From Kingdonia uniflora (taxonomy: Eukaryota > Streptophyta > Magnoliopsida > Ranunculales > Circaeasteraceae), in assembly GCA_014058105.1 (NCBI GenBank), contig JACGCM010001011.1, forward strand, positions 253,501-317,500: 64,000 nucleotides of DNA, read 5' to 3'. A program made the position numbers and the translations under genes. Shown one piece after another: positions 36,777 to 47,377 of this stretch (the stretch's first letter is position 1; each line of letters starts with the position of its first letter). The notes below the pieces were generated by a model. It was not told the DNA's origin. It made no database searches and saw only the letters and a program-made list of their open reading frames with translations.

Positions 36777-37248
36777 TGATGTAGAACATCTAACACTCAG
36801 GTTGTTAGATAAAAAAGAAAAAAGTAAGGAATTCAAGAACTGGGTCAACTCGGTCCAACCCATTAGATTAGGTTTTCTTTAGTCTTTGTTCTTTTAAGTT
36901 TTAGAATTCAACTAGGTCTAAGAAACTAGTTAATAGTTTCTAATTTAGATTGTCTAAATTTATTTTGTTTTTTTGATTTTTTTTTTTGCTTTCTAATACA
37001 ATTAGGAAACTTTCTATTTCCTTTTAAGAATAGGAAAGTCATTAGTTTCTTTTTTTTGTTGAACAAGGAACCTCTTCCTATAAATAAAGGTGGTTTGAGT
37101 AGTGTAATCATCAATTATTCAATCAAGAAATCAACTCTTTGCTTCAGAATTTTAATTTTCTTTTAGTTTTCTTCTCTTGTGAGAACAAGAGCTTTGTTTG
37201 TTATTCTTCCTTGTGGATTCAAGGAATATTTTCGCCTCCGCCTCGTCA
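36777..37248 (+). repeat. Gypsy 5' LTR
   Basis: Begins TGATGTAGAACATCTAACAC and ends CGCCTCGTCA. A TATAAATAAAGG promoter-like motif lies at about 37079-37090. Compared with the 3' LTR it has an extra TTTAGTTTTC segment and several point differences. Confidence 0.92.
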
Positions 37249-37250
37249 AG

Positions 37251-37263
37251 TGGTATCAGAGCA
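37251..37263 (+). promoter_or_regulatory. Primer-binding site (initiator tRNA-Met type)
   Basis: TGGTATCAGAGCA starts two bases after the LTR end. This is the common plant LTR-retrotransposon site complementary to the 3' end of initiator methionine tRNA. Confidence 0.9.
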
Positions 37264-37417
37264 AGTTCTCGTAACCTTCTCGATGTCTCATGATTGAGAT
37301 AAGTCACCCAGTTCCCAAGACGGTAATCTTGGAGGTTTTGTCAAGAAGGTTGATTTCGATAAACTTGCCTTGTAGGTAGTGAATATCAACGCTTCACTGC
37401 CAACGTAAACCACTACG

Positions 37418-38860
37418 GTGGAAAACCTTTCCGATCAGTTTTCTCGCATCCTTCAAAGGGGTAAAGGACCTCAAGACAAACCCCGTGCTTCTCTTCCAGA
37501 CCTACACACAACCACCATACCGTCTGCCTTAGTAACAACCCACCCATCGTCCTCAAACTTGGTCCCTAGCCCTCACCAGCTCCATGATCAATCCATAAAC
37601 CACTACCTTCATACCTCAACACCCCCTTGTTATCAAAACCCAAGGTTTGATCGCCCGTCGTACCCTCCTGACCTTTTATCTAGTCACAATCAGTCCCAAA
37701 AAACCCATTTTCATCACCCTATACCTAATAACACTCTACCAGCCCTTCCGTAACAGCCCAGAGCCTTTCACCATTCCTTACCTCATGTTTCAGCCCCTTC
37801 CCAGCAAATTATTGCCCCCCTATCAACCATACACCTCATGTTCACTTACAAACTAATGCAAACAATGAAGATGATGCCGAAAGAATCCTCTACCAACAAC
37901 AACTAAGGAACGCACAAGCTCGTAGAGAAAATTAAGCCAATTTTCATGGTGATTTTCTTGGAAATAGATCTGAATTTAAGATGAAGGTCGATTTGCCTTC
38001 TTATAATGGTCATTGGACATCGAAGCTTTACTTGATTGGATCTCATAGGTTGAACGCTTTTTCGCTTACATGAATATATCGAAGGAAACTCAAATCTTAT
38101 TAGTTGCTTATAAGCTCAAAGGCGCTACTTCTGCTTGGTGGGAAAACTTACAATGAACTCGACTCCTTGAAGGTAAAGATATTATCCGAACTTGGGCTCA
38201 TATGAAATCTTTGTTACGTAGTCGTTTTCTTCTTGCTAATTACGAACAATTTTTTTTTACAAAACTTGCACAATTGTCACCAAGAGATTAGACTTGTTGA
38301 GTTTTATCATATAATAGCTCGTAACAACTTATACGAGACTCAATAACAACTCGTTGCTCGTTTTCTTAATGGGCTCAATCACAATATCCAAGCGCAGATG
38401 GTACCGTTCACGGCATGACTGAAACTATCGAAGTAGCTCTTCATCGAGAGTTTTAACCAAAGTCGAGCATATAATAATCTCCCAATAATCAATTTGATCT
38501 TGCATCTCTACATACACATACCCCATCCCCCTACCAAAATCGTGGCCAAAATTACTCCACACCCACACCAACACCTCCAACTAACCCATCATCAGCATCT
38601 CAACCTTGCCAGCAAAACAATCATACTTCTATTCCGTTGTCCCATTTTCCTTATAACAACAATCGACCCGCGATTACCCAAGTTTATTACTGTCAACCCT
38701 AACCAAACCAATCTCAACCAGCCCCTCAACCTAAACCTTCCAACCCATATGCTCGTCCTTCTCAAGATATTTGTTACAAGTGTAATGAAAAGGGCCATTG
38801 CTTTCATGAATGTCCCAAAAGGCGTGTTGGCCTTGTTATACATGACGAAGAACCTGATGG
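37418..38860 (+). pseudogene. Gypsy gag (broken)
   Basis: Gag forms the virus-like particle that packages element RNA. A 111-codon open segment starts at 37418 and ends in a stop at 37753. Later pieces in other frames give KVDLPSYNG (about 37987), KLKGATSAWWENLQ (about 38112), typical of plant gypsy gag, and a CCHC zinc knuckle CYKCNEKGHCFHEC at 38772-38813. The region between is proline- and threonine-rich. Stops and frame changes make it non-functional. Confidence 0.85.
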
Positions 38861-39016
38861 ACCTTTTATGGACGACTCTTATGTTCCGAATGACTCCTAT
38901 GACAAAATAGATAATCAAGACGATGATATTACTTACGAAGAACATGGCCCTCTCTTGGTATGTCGTCGTCTCTTATTTAGTCCCCATCAATCTATGCATT
39001 CTCAACGCAACATCTT

Positions 39017-39125
39017 TCAAACTCGATGTCTATTCAAGGACAAGGTTTGCGATGTGATTATGGATAGTGGGAGCAGTGAGAACATTGTCTCTGCGTCATG
39101 GTGCAAAAACTCAACCTTTTGGTAA
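39017..39125 (+). pseudogene. Gypsy aspartic protease segment
   Basis: The segment DVIMDSGSSENIVSASWC (about 39051) carries the catalytic Asp-Ser-Gly triad of retroviral-type aspartic proteases, which process Gag-Pol. A stop follows at about 39125 and the next part is in another frame, so it is broken. Confidence 0.8.
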
Positions 39126-39253
39126 CTCCTCACCCGTCTCCTTATCCTATTTGCTGGATAAAAGATATTTGCTCGACCCGAGTTACATCTTAATGTCGTA
39201 TCCCATTCTCCATTGGAAAATATAAAGATGAAGTTCTTTGTGACGTCGTCGAT

Positions 39254-40200
39254 ATGGATGTGAGCCATCTCCTACTTGGTAGAATGTGGCAATTTGATGT
39301 GCGAGCGGTACATGACTATTTTGCCAACACGTATACTTTCTTCAAAGATGGCGTTCGAATTGTTCTTGGTCCTATGCAATCCAATCCTCCCCTCGAAGCT
39401 TCTAAAGTCCAGGGAAATACATATTTAGTCTCTAAAGACATCATTGAAGAGGCTAAAGAGACCGGGCAAATGTATGCCCTTGTTGTGAAGGAAGAACTGA
39501 AGGTCAACACTGAAGTTCCTACTATTGTCCAGTCTTTGTTGAAGGAGTTTAAGTGCTTGGTACCTAATGATTTACCCGATACATTGCCTCCCATGAGGAA
39601 TATTCAGCACCACATTGATTTGGTACCCGGTGTTAGCTTGCCTAATCTTCCCCACTTTCGTATGAGCCCAAGGGAGCATGATGAATTGCAAAGTCAGGTT
39701 CGTGAGCTGTTAAAAAAGGGATTATTTGTACTAGCATGAGCCCTTGTGCCGTTCCCGCTTTGTTAGTTCCTAAGAAAGATGGTAGCTGGCGAATGTACAC
39801 CGACTCCCAGGCCGTCAACAAAATTATTGTTCGTTAGCGCTTTCCTATTCCTTGCTTAGATGATATGCTAGATATGCTTGTCGGTTCTACGGTATTCTCT
39901 AAGATTGATTTAAAGAGCGGTTATCACCAAATCCGCATGCGCCCCGGGGATGAATGGAAAACTGTATTCAAGACGAAAGATGACTTTATGAGTGGCTTGT
40001 CATGCCTTTTGGTCTATCAAATGCTACTAGCACTTTATGAGACTTATGAACCAAGTTTTACAGCCCGTTATCAGCAAGTTTGTAGTTGTCTACTTTGATG
40101 ACATCTTGATTTATAGTTGTTCTGAATCTGACCATATGTACCATTTGTGGTAAGTACTCAATCTTCTTCGGGAAAATACCCTCTACATTAACCTAAAGAA
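39254..40200 (+). pseudogene. Gypsy reverse transcriptase (broken)
   Basis: The first open segment (39254-39739) carries LLGRMWQFD and the RT lead-in [20 protein letters not shown]. Then come [39 protein letters not shown] (first catalytic Asp) and [13 protein letters not shown], with the catalytic YFDD at 40091-40102. Stops at 39739, 39836 and 40098 and frame changes separate the pieces. A canonical arginine codon before the RFPIP-type motif has become TAG. Confidence 0.9.
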
Positions 40201-40865
40201 GTGCAATTTCTTAATCGAGAGTTTACTTTTTCTCGGATATGTAGTTTCAGTTTCTGGAATTCATATTGATAATGCCAAAGTTAAAGCCATTCAAGAGTGG
40301 CCTACTCCTAAGTCGATTACTGAGGTTCGAAGCTTTCATGGACTAGCTACTTTTTATCGGCGTTTTGTTCTAAACTTTAGCACTATTGTTGCCCCTACAT
40401 ATTGTATGAAGCAGTCCAAATTTGTTTGGACTGAAGACGCCACACGGAGTTTTGAGGTGATTAAAGGCAAACTTACTTCAGCCCCTCTTCTTGCATTACT
40501 AAATTTTGATAAGATGTTCGAAATTGATTGTGATGCATCCATTGTCGGAATTGGAACAGTTTTATCACAAGACGGTCGACATGTTGCCTACTTTAGTGAA
40601 AAGTTGAGTTATGCACGAAAGAAATGGACAACCTGTGAATTAGAACTTTATACGGTTGTTTAAGCGTTACGACATTGGAAACATTATCTGATTCAGAGGG
40701 AATTCATTCTTCATACAGATCACCAGGCTCTCAAATTCACCAACAATAATACGAATACTAATAGGATGCATGCTCGATGGATTTCTACACTTCAGGAATT
40801 TACTTTTGTTATCAAGCGCAAATCTGGTCAGTTAAACAAAGTAGCTGACGCTCTTAGTTAGAAAG
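40200..40865 (+). pseudogene. Gypsy RT connection and RNase H (broken)
   Basis: Includes the RT connection [20 protein letters not shown] and [18 protein letters not shown], then the RNase H domain: [18 protein letters not shown] (catalytic Asp), [22 protein letters not shown] and [11 protein letters not shown] stop ends the open segment at about 40663 where the usual residue before ALRHW stood, and another follows after KVADALS. RNase H removes the RNA strand after reverse transcription. Confidence 0.88.
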
Positions 40866-40999
40866 TTTTATTGCTTCTTACTCTTCATGCTTTCATTACA
40901 GGGTTTGATTATCTCAAGGAGCTCATGTGGATTAGATGTTCCCGCCATCAATCTGATACGGATGATTACCTTATCCATGACGGTTTTCTTTTCAAAGGA

Positions 41000-42127
41000 A
41001 CTCGTTTATGAATTCATATCAGGGTTCTTTAAGAGAACACATTGTCCGAGAGTTACATGGAGGAGGCCTTGGAGGTCATTTGGGTCGTGATAAAACTATT
41101 GCCTTGGTTGAAGAACAATATTATTGGTCTTCTCTGGGATGTTGCTGCTCATGTTCGGAGATGTTATACTTGTCAATCAGCCACGGGATAATCACAAAAT
41201 ATTGTTCTTTATACTCCATTACCAGTACCATACCAGAGGCTCCCTGGATTGATGTGTTATGGTGGTGGTTGATCGTTATTCGAAGATGACACACTTTATC
41301 TCTTGCAAAAAGATATTTGATGCTTCTCATATAGCTACTCTTTTCTTCCAAGAGATTGTTCGTTTGCACGGTATACCCAGCTTTATTACTTCGGATCGGG
41401 ACAGTAAATTTCTCGAAGACTCTATGGATGCGACTAAGGACATCTCTCTCAAGTTCAATAGTACTTGTCATCCTCAGACTGATGGTCAAACAAAAGTTGT
41501 TAACCGCACTCTTGGTAACCTAATTAGGTGTCCTTCAGGCACAAAGCCCAAACAATGGGATCTTGCTCTTCCTCAAGATGAGTTTGCTTTCAATGCATCG
41601 GTTAATCGCTCCACAGGACATGCTCCTTTTCAGATTGTATATAAGAGGTGCCAAATCACACTTTGGATCTTGTTTCGTTACCTAAAATTCCTGGAATGAA
41701 TGTTTCAGCCAATTACATGGTTGAAAAGATTGAACAAATTCATGATGCGGTCAAAATTTTAAATTCCAAGTACAAGGCAGATGCTGATAAGCACCGTAGA
41801 TTGAAGATATACGAGGAAGACGAGCTCGTAATGGTTCACTTGCACAAGGAAAGGTTTCCAGTTGGTACATACAACAAACTGAAGATGAAAACAATTGGTC
41901 ATCTCAAAATTCTTCGCAAAATCAGCGATAATGCTTACGTTGTTGATCTCCCTAGCGACATGTCAATTTCAAAAACTTTTAATGTGAAGGATATTTATCC
42001 TTATCATGCGAAAGAAACTATTAAGTTACCGATAGAGAACTCGGGGACGAATTCTTTTAAAGATGATGGGACTGATGTAGAACATCTAACACTCAGGTTG
42101 TTAGATCAAGAAGAAGAAAGTAAATAA
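41000..42127 (+). pseudogene. Gypsy integrase with C-terminal module (catalytic Glu replaced by Lys)
   Basis: Integrase inserts element cDNA into the host genome. The zinc-binding N-terminal part reads [20 protein letters not shown], with CYTC of the HHCC motif in another frame. The catalytic core (41259-41699) has [12 protein letters not shown] (first Asp) and [10 protein letters not shown] (second Asp). The third acidic residue is lost: [13 protein letters not shown] has Lys where the family has Glu (codon at about 41494). The C-terminal frame (41648-42127) has the GPY/F-like RFPVGTYNKLKMKTIGHLKI and NAYVVDLPSDMSISKTFNV. The domain is inactive. Confidence 0.88.
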
Positions 42128-42516
42128 TTCAAGAACTGAGTCAACTCGGTCCAACGCATTAGATTAGGTTTTCTTTAGTCTTTGTTCTTTTAAGTTTTAG
42201 AATCCAACTAGGTCTAAGAAACTAGTTAATAGTTTCTAATTTGGATTGTCTAGATTTTTTTTTTTTTTTTCCTTAATACAATTAGGAAACTTTCTATTTC
42301 CTTTTTAGAATAGTTAAGTCATTAGTTTCTTTTTCTTGTTGAACAAGGAAGCTCTTCCTATAAATGAAGGGGGTTGGAGTAGTGTAATCATCAATTATTC
42401 AATCAAGAAATCAACTCTTTGCTTTAGAATTTTAATTTTCTTTTCTTGTGAGAACAAGAGCTTTGTTTGTTTTCTTCCTTGTGGATTCAAGGAATTTCTT
42501 CGCTTTCGCCTCGCCA
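42073..42516 (+). repeat. Gypsy 3' LTR
   Basis: Begins TGATGTAGAACATCTAACAC and ends TTTCGCCTCGCCA. It is 444 bp against 472 bp for the 5' LTR, with clear sequence identity along its length. Just upstream is a purine-rich tract, AAAGATGATGGGA, the likely second-strand primer. Confidence 0.92.
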
Positions 42517-42521
42517 AATTC
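42517..42521. repeat. Right target-site duplication of the gypsy element
   Basis: AATTC, identical to 36772-36776. Confidence 0.9.
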
Positions 42522-43120
42522 CAAAGTTAAAGCAAACACTTCATGGAGAATTGGAAAAGGAGAGCTAGATTTCTGGAAAGAAGATCGGACGGTGAATGAT
42601 GCCTAGAAGATTTGTTTGAGGTTGATTGCACTCAAAGCATTGCAGTTAAAGAGATTATTGTTAATAATGATACTTGGCGTTGGCACAAATTACAACAAGA
42701 AATTCCTTCTCAATGGAAAAAGTACTTGGCACTAGGCAGAATTTTTCCAATGCAAAGCTCTATGATTTATTGCATGGTCTCTTACTGAGTTATTGTGTAA
42801 AGAACACCACTGGTTTCCTTTTACGGTTGAATTAGATGCTAAGATAATTGTGAACTAGTACAAACCTAAAGGATTATGTCCAAGAAAATTTGGCTCTATC
42901 TGGGGACTTATTTTGCAGATTGGCGATGAGATGAATATACTCATGGATTACACTTACAGGAAAAGCAATGGATCAGCTGATGGGCTCTCCTAATTGGGAA
43001 GTGCACAACATACTTCTTTCTTTTGGGGTTTACCGTCACTACCAAGGCAAGTCAGAGCTACCTATTTTCTTGAAAAATTAGGTGTTGCTGCAATCCCTAT
43101 TTGCTCAATAAAAAAACTGT
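42522..43120 (+). pseudogene. L1-type LINE 3' part (zinc-finger-like and RNase H-like tail)
   Basis: After the gypsy element the LINE reading resumes: SWRIGKGELDFWKEDRT matches the conserved W.IG.G...FW.D.W segment downstream of plant LINE RTs. Later pieces, VELDAKIIVN, KPKGLCPRKFGSIWG and YRKSNGSADGLS, match the RNase H-like tail of these elements. Stops interrupt it. The 3' end is not sharply defined, and an AAAAAA run lies at about 43110. Confidence 0.75.
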
Positions 43121-44130
43121 AAACAACTGGCATGCTAACCTTGGAAGAAAGTGGGAAAACGTTATTATTTGGTTACAAATTCGTTGGATTTCCACCATTA
43201 GACCGTGATTTTTCTCGTTCATTGCATCAAAGTACATAGCAAGAGATAAATCTTTGCTTGATAGTTCCCCGTGCCATTTACATGCATGGAAGTCCTTGCA
43301 TACCTCCATATACCATTAATGGCAACTTAGAGATGGGAATGTGCATTCACAAAAATGAATACTCTTAACCTATAATGTAATTCAGTTCCCTCTTATCCAT
43401 TTTAGATAATCAAATAGAGAAATAACAGGGAAGAATTTCTTAATGATGTATCGTAAATATGTGTATCTTAGTCAAGTTAGGAATCTACCATTGTGTCTGT
43501 GTGTGTGTATATAAATACAAATGCCACGATACAAAATTCGTTAATCATGTTAATGTGAGTATCAAAAACATTTGGCAGGAGAAAAGAAAGTGAATCACCA
43601 TCTCCAAAGAGAGAAAACGTACACTAGTTATGTGTTCCTTTTTATCAAAACTCTGCACAAATAAACATAGACTGTTGAGAAAAAATAGCAAACACATTGT
43701 TTAACAAACCTCTGATCCTACTAGTACAAAATTAACCAAATAAAAGTTTAATGACATACAGGAATTATACAATTACCTCATGATACCAAGAGAACAAAGG
43801 TATGATTGCCGGACTAGTTTTTACTCCAATTCCACTACATGCAGTAAGCAACGCATTCAACTTTTCAATTGAATCCAGCTGAAACGAAATCACACTAGAT
43901 TATCATGCATATAATATACCATTAACAATGTAGAAGACAATCTCATGCTAAAGAGATGGATAAAGGTCCTTACATACGTAACATGTTCGAATCTATTCTT
44001 TAGAAGGGACATTGTTCCTAAGTCAGAGATAATAAATCTAAAGAGATGGGTTTCCCAATCTTACCATTTCTTCAATTGTTCCTAGGTTGTTTTGACATTT
44101 TTAAAGCTCTATGTTTGTCTAACTCGCGGA
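43121..44130. other. Intergenic, no gene recognised
   Basis: AT-rich; a (TG)n tract lies at about 43496-43508. No convincing exon or element end. Confidence 0.4.
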
Positions 44131-44152
44131 TCTCACTCACTCACTCACTCAC
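44131..44152 (+). repeat. (TCAC)n microsatellite
   Basis: About five TCAC units directly precede the inverted-repeat-bearing element at 44153. Confidence 0.8.
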
Positions 44153-44449
44153 GTTTGTTTTTTGGACTTGGTACAGTTAGAGGTCCGAGTCTGACTCCAG
44201 TCAGTGATTTGGACTGACTGAAGTCACTTAGTGTCGTTTGTTTTTTGGACTCACTACACTCAAACTCAGATAAAATATCTAACTGAGCTTCTCTTCACTC
44301 AAATCCAATAAGCCAGCTGAGTAGGAGGTCTAAGTATGAATGTAAAATTTGTCCCCAAATTGTCCTCACAACAAATCTAAATTACAAAAACCAAAACCAA
44401 AATCAAATTATACTTCTTCCCGAACATATTAAATATGTTTGTTTACAGG

Positions 44450-44997
44450 GGAATTCTGAAGCGAAGAAGTATAAGACCGCTCCTCTTCAGCATAGAAATT
44501 TGCTAGAGAAATTGTTTGATAGTCTATCTGCTACTGGGGATTTTGCATGGTCTTCAGGTATGGCAAGTGTATCACCCTCTACCACGCTGAAGTTGATTAT
44601 CCATGGGAAGGTGAAGCCATTCCTTCTTATGATGTCCCTATCAGTCCAGAAAGAGAGCCTACTCCTGGTACTGCTTCTCGTACCCAAGTTGGTGTACGAA
44701 CTCAATCAAAGGGGAAAAGATCAGTTGCGGCAGTCAGCCAGTGGAACCAACGGAGTTAGTCCAATATTTAATATCTACATTAATTGGCCAAGGATCTAGT
44801 TCTACTTCTAGCAATGACAACACCTCTTCTAAAGTTATGAGGGTATTGAAGGATATGGTCAGTTCATATGAGATAGATAATGCATTATTTTTCAAGAGTT
44901 TGAAGTTCTTGGAATGATCCAATGAGCACACTTATAGGTTGATGTTTCTAGGGCTTGATCCAGAGCAGCGTGTCGATTTCCTTAAATCCTTTTAAGT
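44450..44997 (+). pseudogene. Myb/SANT-like transposon protein, C-terminal fragment
   Basis: After a TTTACAG acceptor the sequence reads KKYKTAPLQHRNLLEKLFDS and LSATGDFAWSSGM, then in other frames VDYPWEGEAIPSYDVP and MVSSYEIDNALFFKSLKFLE and finally LMFLGLDPEQRVDFLKSF before a stop. Order and style resemble the Myb/SANT-like (Myb_DNA-bind_3) proteins encoded by plant PIF/Harbinger elements or derived from them. At least two frame changes and a stop (LE-stop-SNEH) break it. The family assignment is from memory. Confidence 0.5.
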
Positions 44998-45025
44998 TGA
45001 TTGGAACTTATTTGTTTGCGTATTT

Positions 45026-45030
45026 GTAAT
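45026..45030. repeat. Left target-site duplication of solo LTR
   Basis: GTAAT, identical to 45813-45817. Confidence 0.85.
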
Positions 45031-45812
45031 TGTTGGGGAATCACAGGGGTAGCTAATCCCAATCCTCCACGCTCAAGAACGAAAAACGGAAATGCCAGAA
45101 AGATTCGAAATTGATAGCACTGTAATTTACCCGGAGGAAGGAAGTGGAAAATCCTTACGGATAAAAAATCACTCCCGCGAACAATTCACTATATCAAATA
45201 GGTTACAACAATAATCTCTCAAGCTTTCTCAAAGCTTTCTAATAGAGTCTCTTCAAACCCTAACTCTTAAGGTTAAACTCACAGAGATGGCCATCAAAAT
45301 AACCTAGGTCATTTTTATATATTAGAGAACTAAATTACAAGTAGTACAGATCTCGAGGCGAACTCCTACGTACCAGAATGACTCAGGCCTACTCTTCATA
45401 TATCTTGGAGTTGGTGTTGACGCCATGCTCTGACACTGTTGTAGTTGTAAGGCCTAACAAATCCGCAGTCTTGTCCAGTGAGCTGACGATCTGTCTTGTC
45501 AGACGGACTTTGAATCCTCCTTCAGCAGTTCGCACAGAACCAGTTCGAATCTTCATGAAACTTTACCAGTTCGAGTCTTCAGTTAACATAATCAGCTCGA
45601 ATCTTCAGGTAACTTGATCAGTTAAAATTCCAGGTACCAAAATCAGTTCGAATCTTAACATTGAAAATCTCATTTTCAATCTGTTTCACTCCGACTTCGA
45701 TCCTTGCTCGTTCCACGAGCTTCAATAAGCTTCGACAAGCATAGGGAATTCCGAGCTCGTTCCTTGAGCTCCACAGAGCTCCGACCAACATAGTTCGAGT
45801 TCACCCTTAACA
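45031..45812 (+). mobile_element. Solo LTR (782 bp)
   Basis: Starts TGTTGGGGAATC and ends CACCCTTAACA (TGTT...AACA inverted ends), and is flanked by a perfect 5-bp GTAAT duplication. It has no internal retrotransposon coding sequence, so it is the product of recombination between two LTRs. Internally it carries several copies of a CAGTTCGAATCTTCA-type motif (45540-45655) and of TTCCxxGAGCT-type motifs. It interrupts the Harbinger-like element just after the Myb-like fragment. Confidence 0.88.
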
Positions 45813-45817
45813 GTAAT
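45813..45817. repeat. Right target-site duplication of solo LTR
   Basis: GTAAT, identical to 45026-45030. Confidence 0.85.
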
Positions 45818-45899
45818 AACTCTTAAAACTCAGATATTTGCTTATTTGTATTAACTTCAAACCAATGTTAATTTTTATTTGATTTTATGAACCAATGTA

Positions 45900-46040
45900 T
45901 ATTTGTGTTTGCTATATATACAGTTTATTTTCTATGTATTTGTGTTTGTTATATATACATGTTATTTCCTATGTATTTGTGTTTGTTATATATATACATG
46001 TTATTTTTCTATGTATTTGTGTTTGGTATGTATATGTGGT
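45900..46040 (+). repeat. 37-40 bp minisatellite, about 3.6 copies
   Basis: Units start TATTTGTGTTTG at 45900, 45937, 45974 and 46014. Each contains a TATATATACA stretch and ends TCTATG. It lies in the Harbinger-like remnant. Confidence 0.85.
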
Positions 46041-46266
46041 GTTGGCGTTGGTGACAGATGGGTGGTGGTGGTGGTGGTATTGGTGATGAATAGGGGGCGT
46101 TTACTTATAAATTGAGAGGGGTATTTTAGTATTTGTCTATTTTAGTCAGATCTAACTAGCCAAAAAAACAAACACTCAATGGCATCTACTCAGATAGTGA
46201 ACACCTTTAAGTGGACTTAGACACGCTCAAAGTCAGACTCAGACTCAAACCCAAAAAAAAACTAAC

Positions 46267-47331
46267 AATCTCTCTACATTATTAGACCATCTCCAACCAG
46301 CTCTCTCTACTTTAGTTAAAGAAACAAACTTCCTTCGTCTCATGGTCTCACTATTGACAATATAGCATCTCCAATATGGAATCAAGTCCGCCCCAAAACC
46401 ACTTAAAAGATGGGACTTGGTAAAAATTATACACTTTACCTTTTACTACTGTCTAAAGATGCATCTGTAGATGCTCCTATTTTTCTTGAAGACTTGATTA
46501 TTAATGTACAAAAGTGCCATGGATGTCTAAATGGACTTTGCTTGAAACCTAATCCAACAACTATTAACAATAGGTAATGTGAACATGATGCGGCTCCGGC
46601 ATCAAGTGGGCATGCAAACCGGGTTATAAAAGGTTGTCATGAGGAGAACAACTCAAGACACAAGTAAACTTCACCAACACATATATACTTGCTATTGCTA
46701 ACAACTTGTTTGAGTTTAGGCATGTTAATGTGGTGGCCACATCACTCATAAAACGTTAGTGGAAGAAACATAAATGTTAGTTCTCGCTCTCAATTTGTAG
46801 GATTCAATTTTTAGTTGGTAGTTTCACTAGGAAGAATTACGATGATAATGACATAAAATGTTTGTATCAGGTCCAATCAATGTTACCCCTATATCCGATT
46901 ACTCACAAGATAAGTATGTGGGACAGTGGGAGGTTGTTATGTATAAATCACACGAAAATTACTCGTAGGATAACACGCTCTTCTTATTCTTGTAAGAAAT
47001 AGTGTGGAGTTAAAGCAACCTATTTTGATATCTGTATGTATATTTCATATCACATCGAAGAGGATAAGGACGTATCCATGACGATCTTTTGGGTTATATA
47101 CATGAGATGGTGGAGGAAACTAAATATTACCCAATAAATCTTTTCTTCAGCAATTACATTCAATAACCCTTTCTTTTATTTATATATCTCAAATCACATA
47201 ACCCTTTGGATATGAATTTACAAAATTAATATAGATATGCTCCAATGAATCATTTCAAGTGTTGGACAACTATCAACTTGGTCAGCCTATCTAGGGTATT
47301 GGATCTTCGAATGCATGGTAGGAGAAAGACA
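46267..47331. other. Intergenic, no gene recognised
   Basis: AT-rich. Two GACCATCTCCAACCAGCT / TAGCATCTCCAAT motifs (46284 and 46363) resemble Tourist/Harbinger terminal sequences, but no paired ends were found. Confidence 0.35.
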
Positions 47332-47377
47332 ATCTTCGAGACTTGAATTCAAAGCTCCACCTGAGATATATTGTAAT
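47332..47377 (+). pseudogene. RID2: Stray RID2 exon 1 fragment
   Basis: About 46 bp (ATCTTCGAGACTTGAATTC, then AAGCTCCACCTGAGATATA) matches exon 1 of the RID2 array at most positions. It encodes a SSRLEFKAPPEIYCN-like segment, breaks off before the EARKYTSSS motif, and has no other exon nearby. Confidence 0.65.

Larger units (their letters stand above)
36777..42516 (+). mobile_element. Ty3/gypsy LTR retrotransposon (5740 bp, degenerate)
   Basis: The element has LTRs at 36777-37248 and 42073-42516 (TG...CA ends), an initiator-tRNA-Met-type primer site at 37251, and a 5-bp AATTC target-site duplication. Gag, protease, reverse transcriptase, RNase H and integrase follow in gypsy order (integrase last). 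No chromodomain was recognised after integrase. Its pol domain motifs resemble the chromovirus-like branch, but the lineage is uncertain. Stops and frameshifts break gag and pol several times, and the two LTRs differ by multiple substitutions and small indels, so the insertion is not recent. It inserted into the LINE at 34640-43120, in the same orientation. Confidence 0.95.
44153..46266 (+). mobile_element. Harbinger-like element remnant split by a solo LTR
   Basis: The ends are imperfect inverted repeats. The left side has GTTTGTTTTTTGGACTTGG, GAGTCTGACTCCAGTC and GTGTCGTTTGTTTTTTGGA. The right side, read as reverse complement, has GTTAGTTTTTTTTTGGGTTT, GAGTCTGAGTCTGACT and GAGTGTTTGTTTTTTTGGC. 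Between them is a Myb/SANT-like gene fragment of the kind carried by PIF/Harbinger elements, and a 782-bp solo LTR. Without the LTR the element is about 1.3 kb. No DDE transposase frame is present. A target-site duplication could not be identified, so the ends are approximate. Confidence 0.5.

Noticed and set aside
38592..38945. Minus-strand 117-aa ORF in the gypsy element
   Set aside because: It is a shadow of the gag/zinc-knuckle region on the plus strand.
41121..41489. Minus-strand 122-aa ORF
   Set aside because: Antisense shadow of the integrase core, with no protein-like features of its own.
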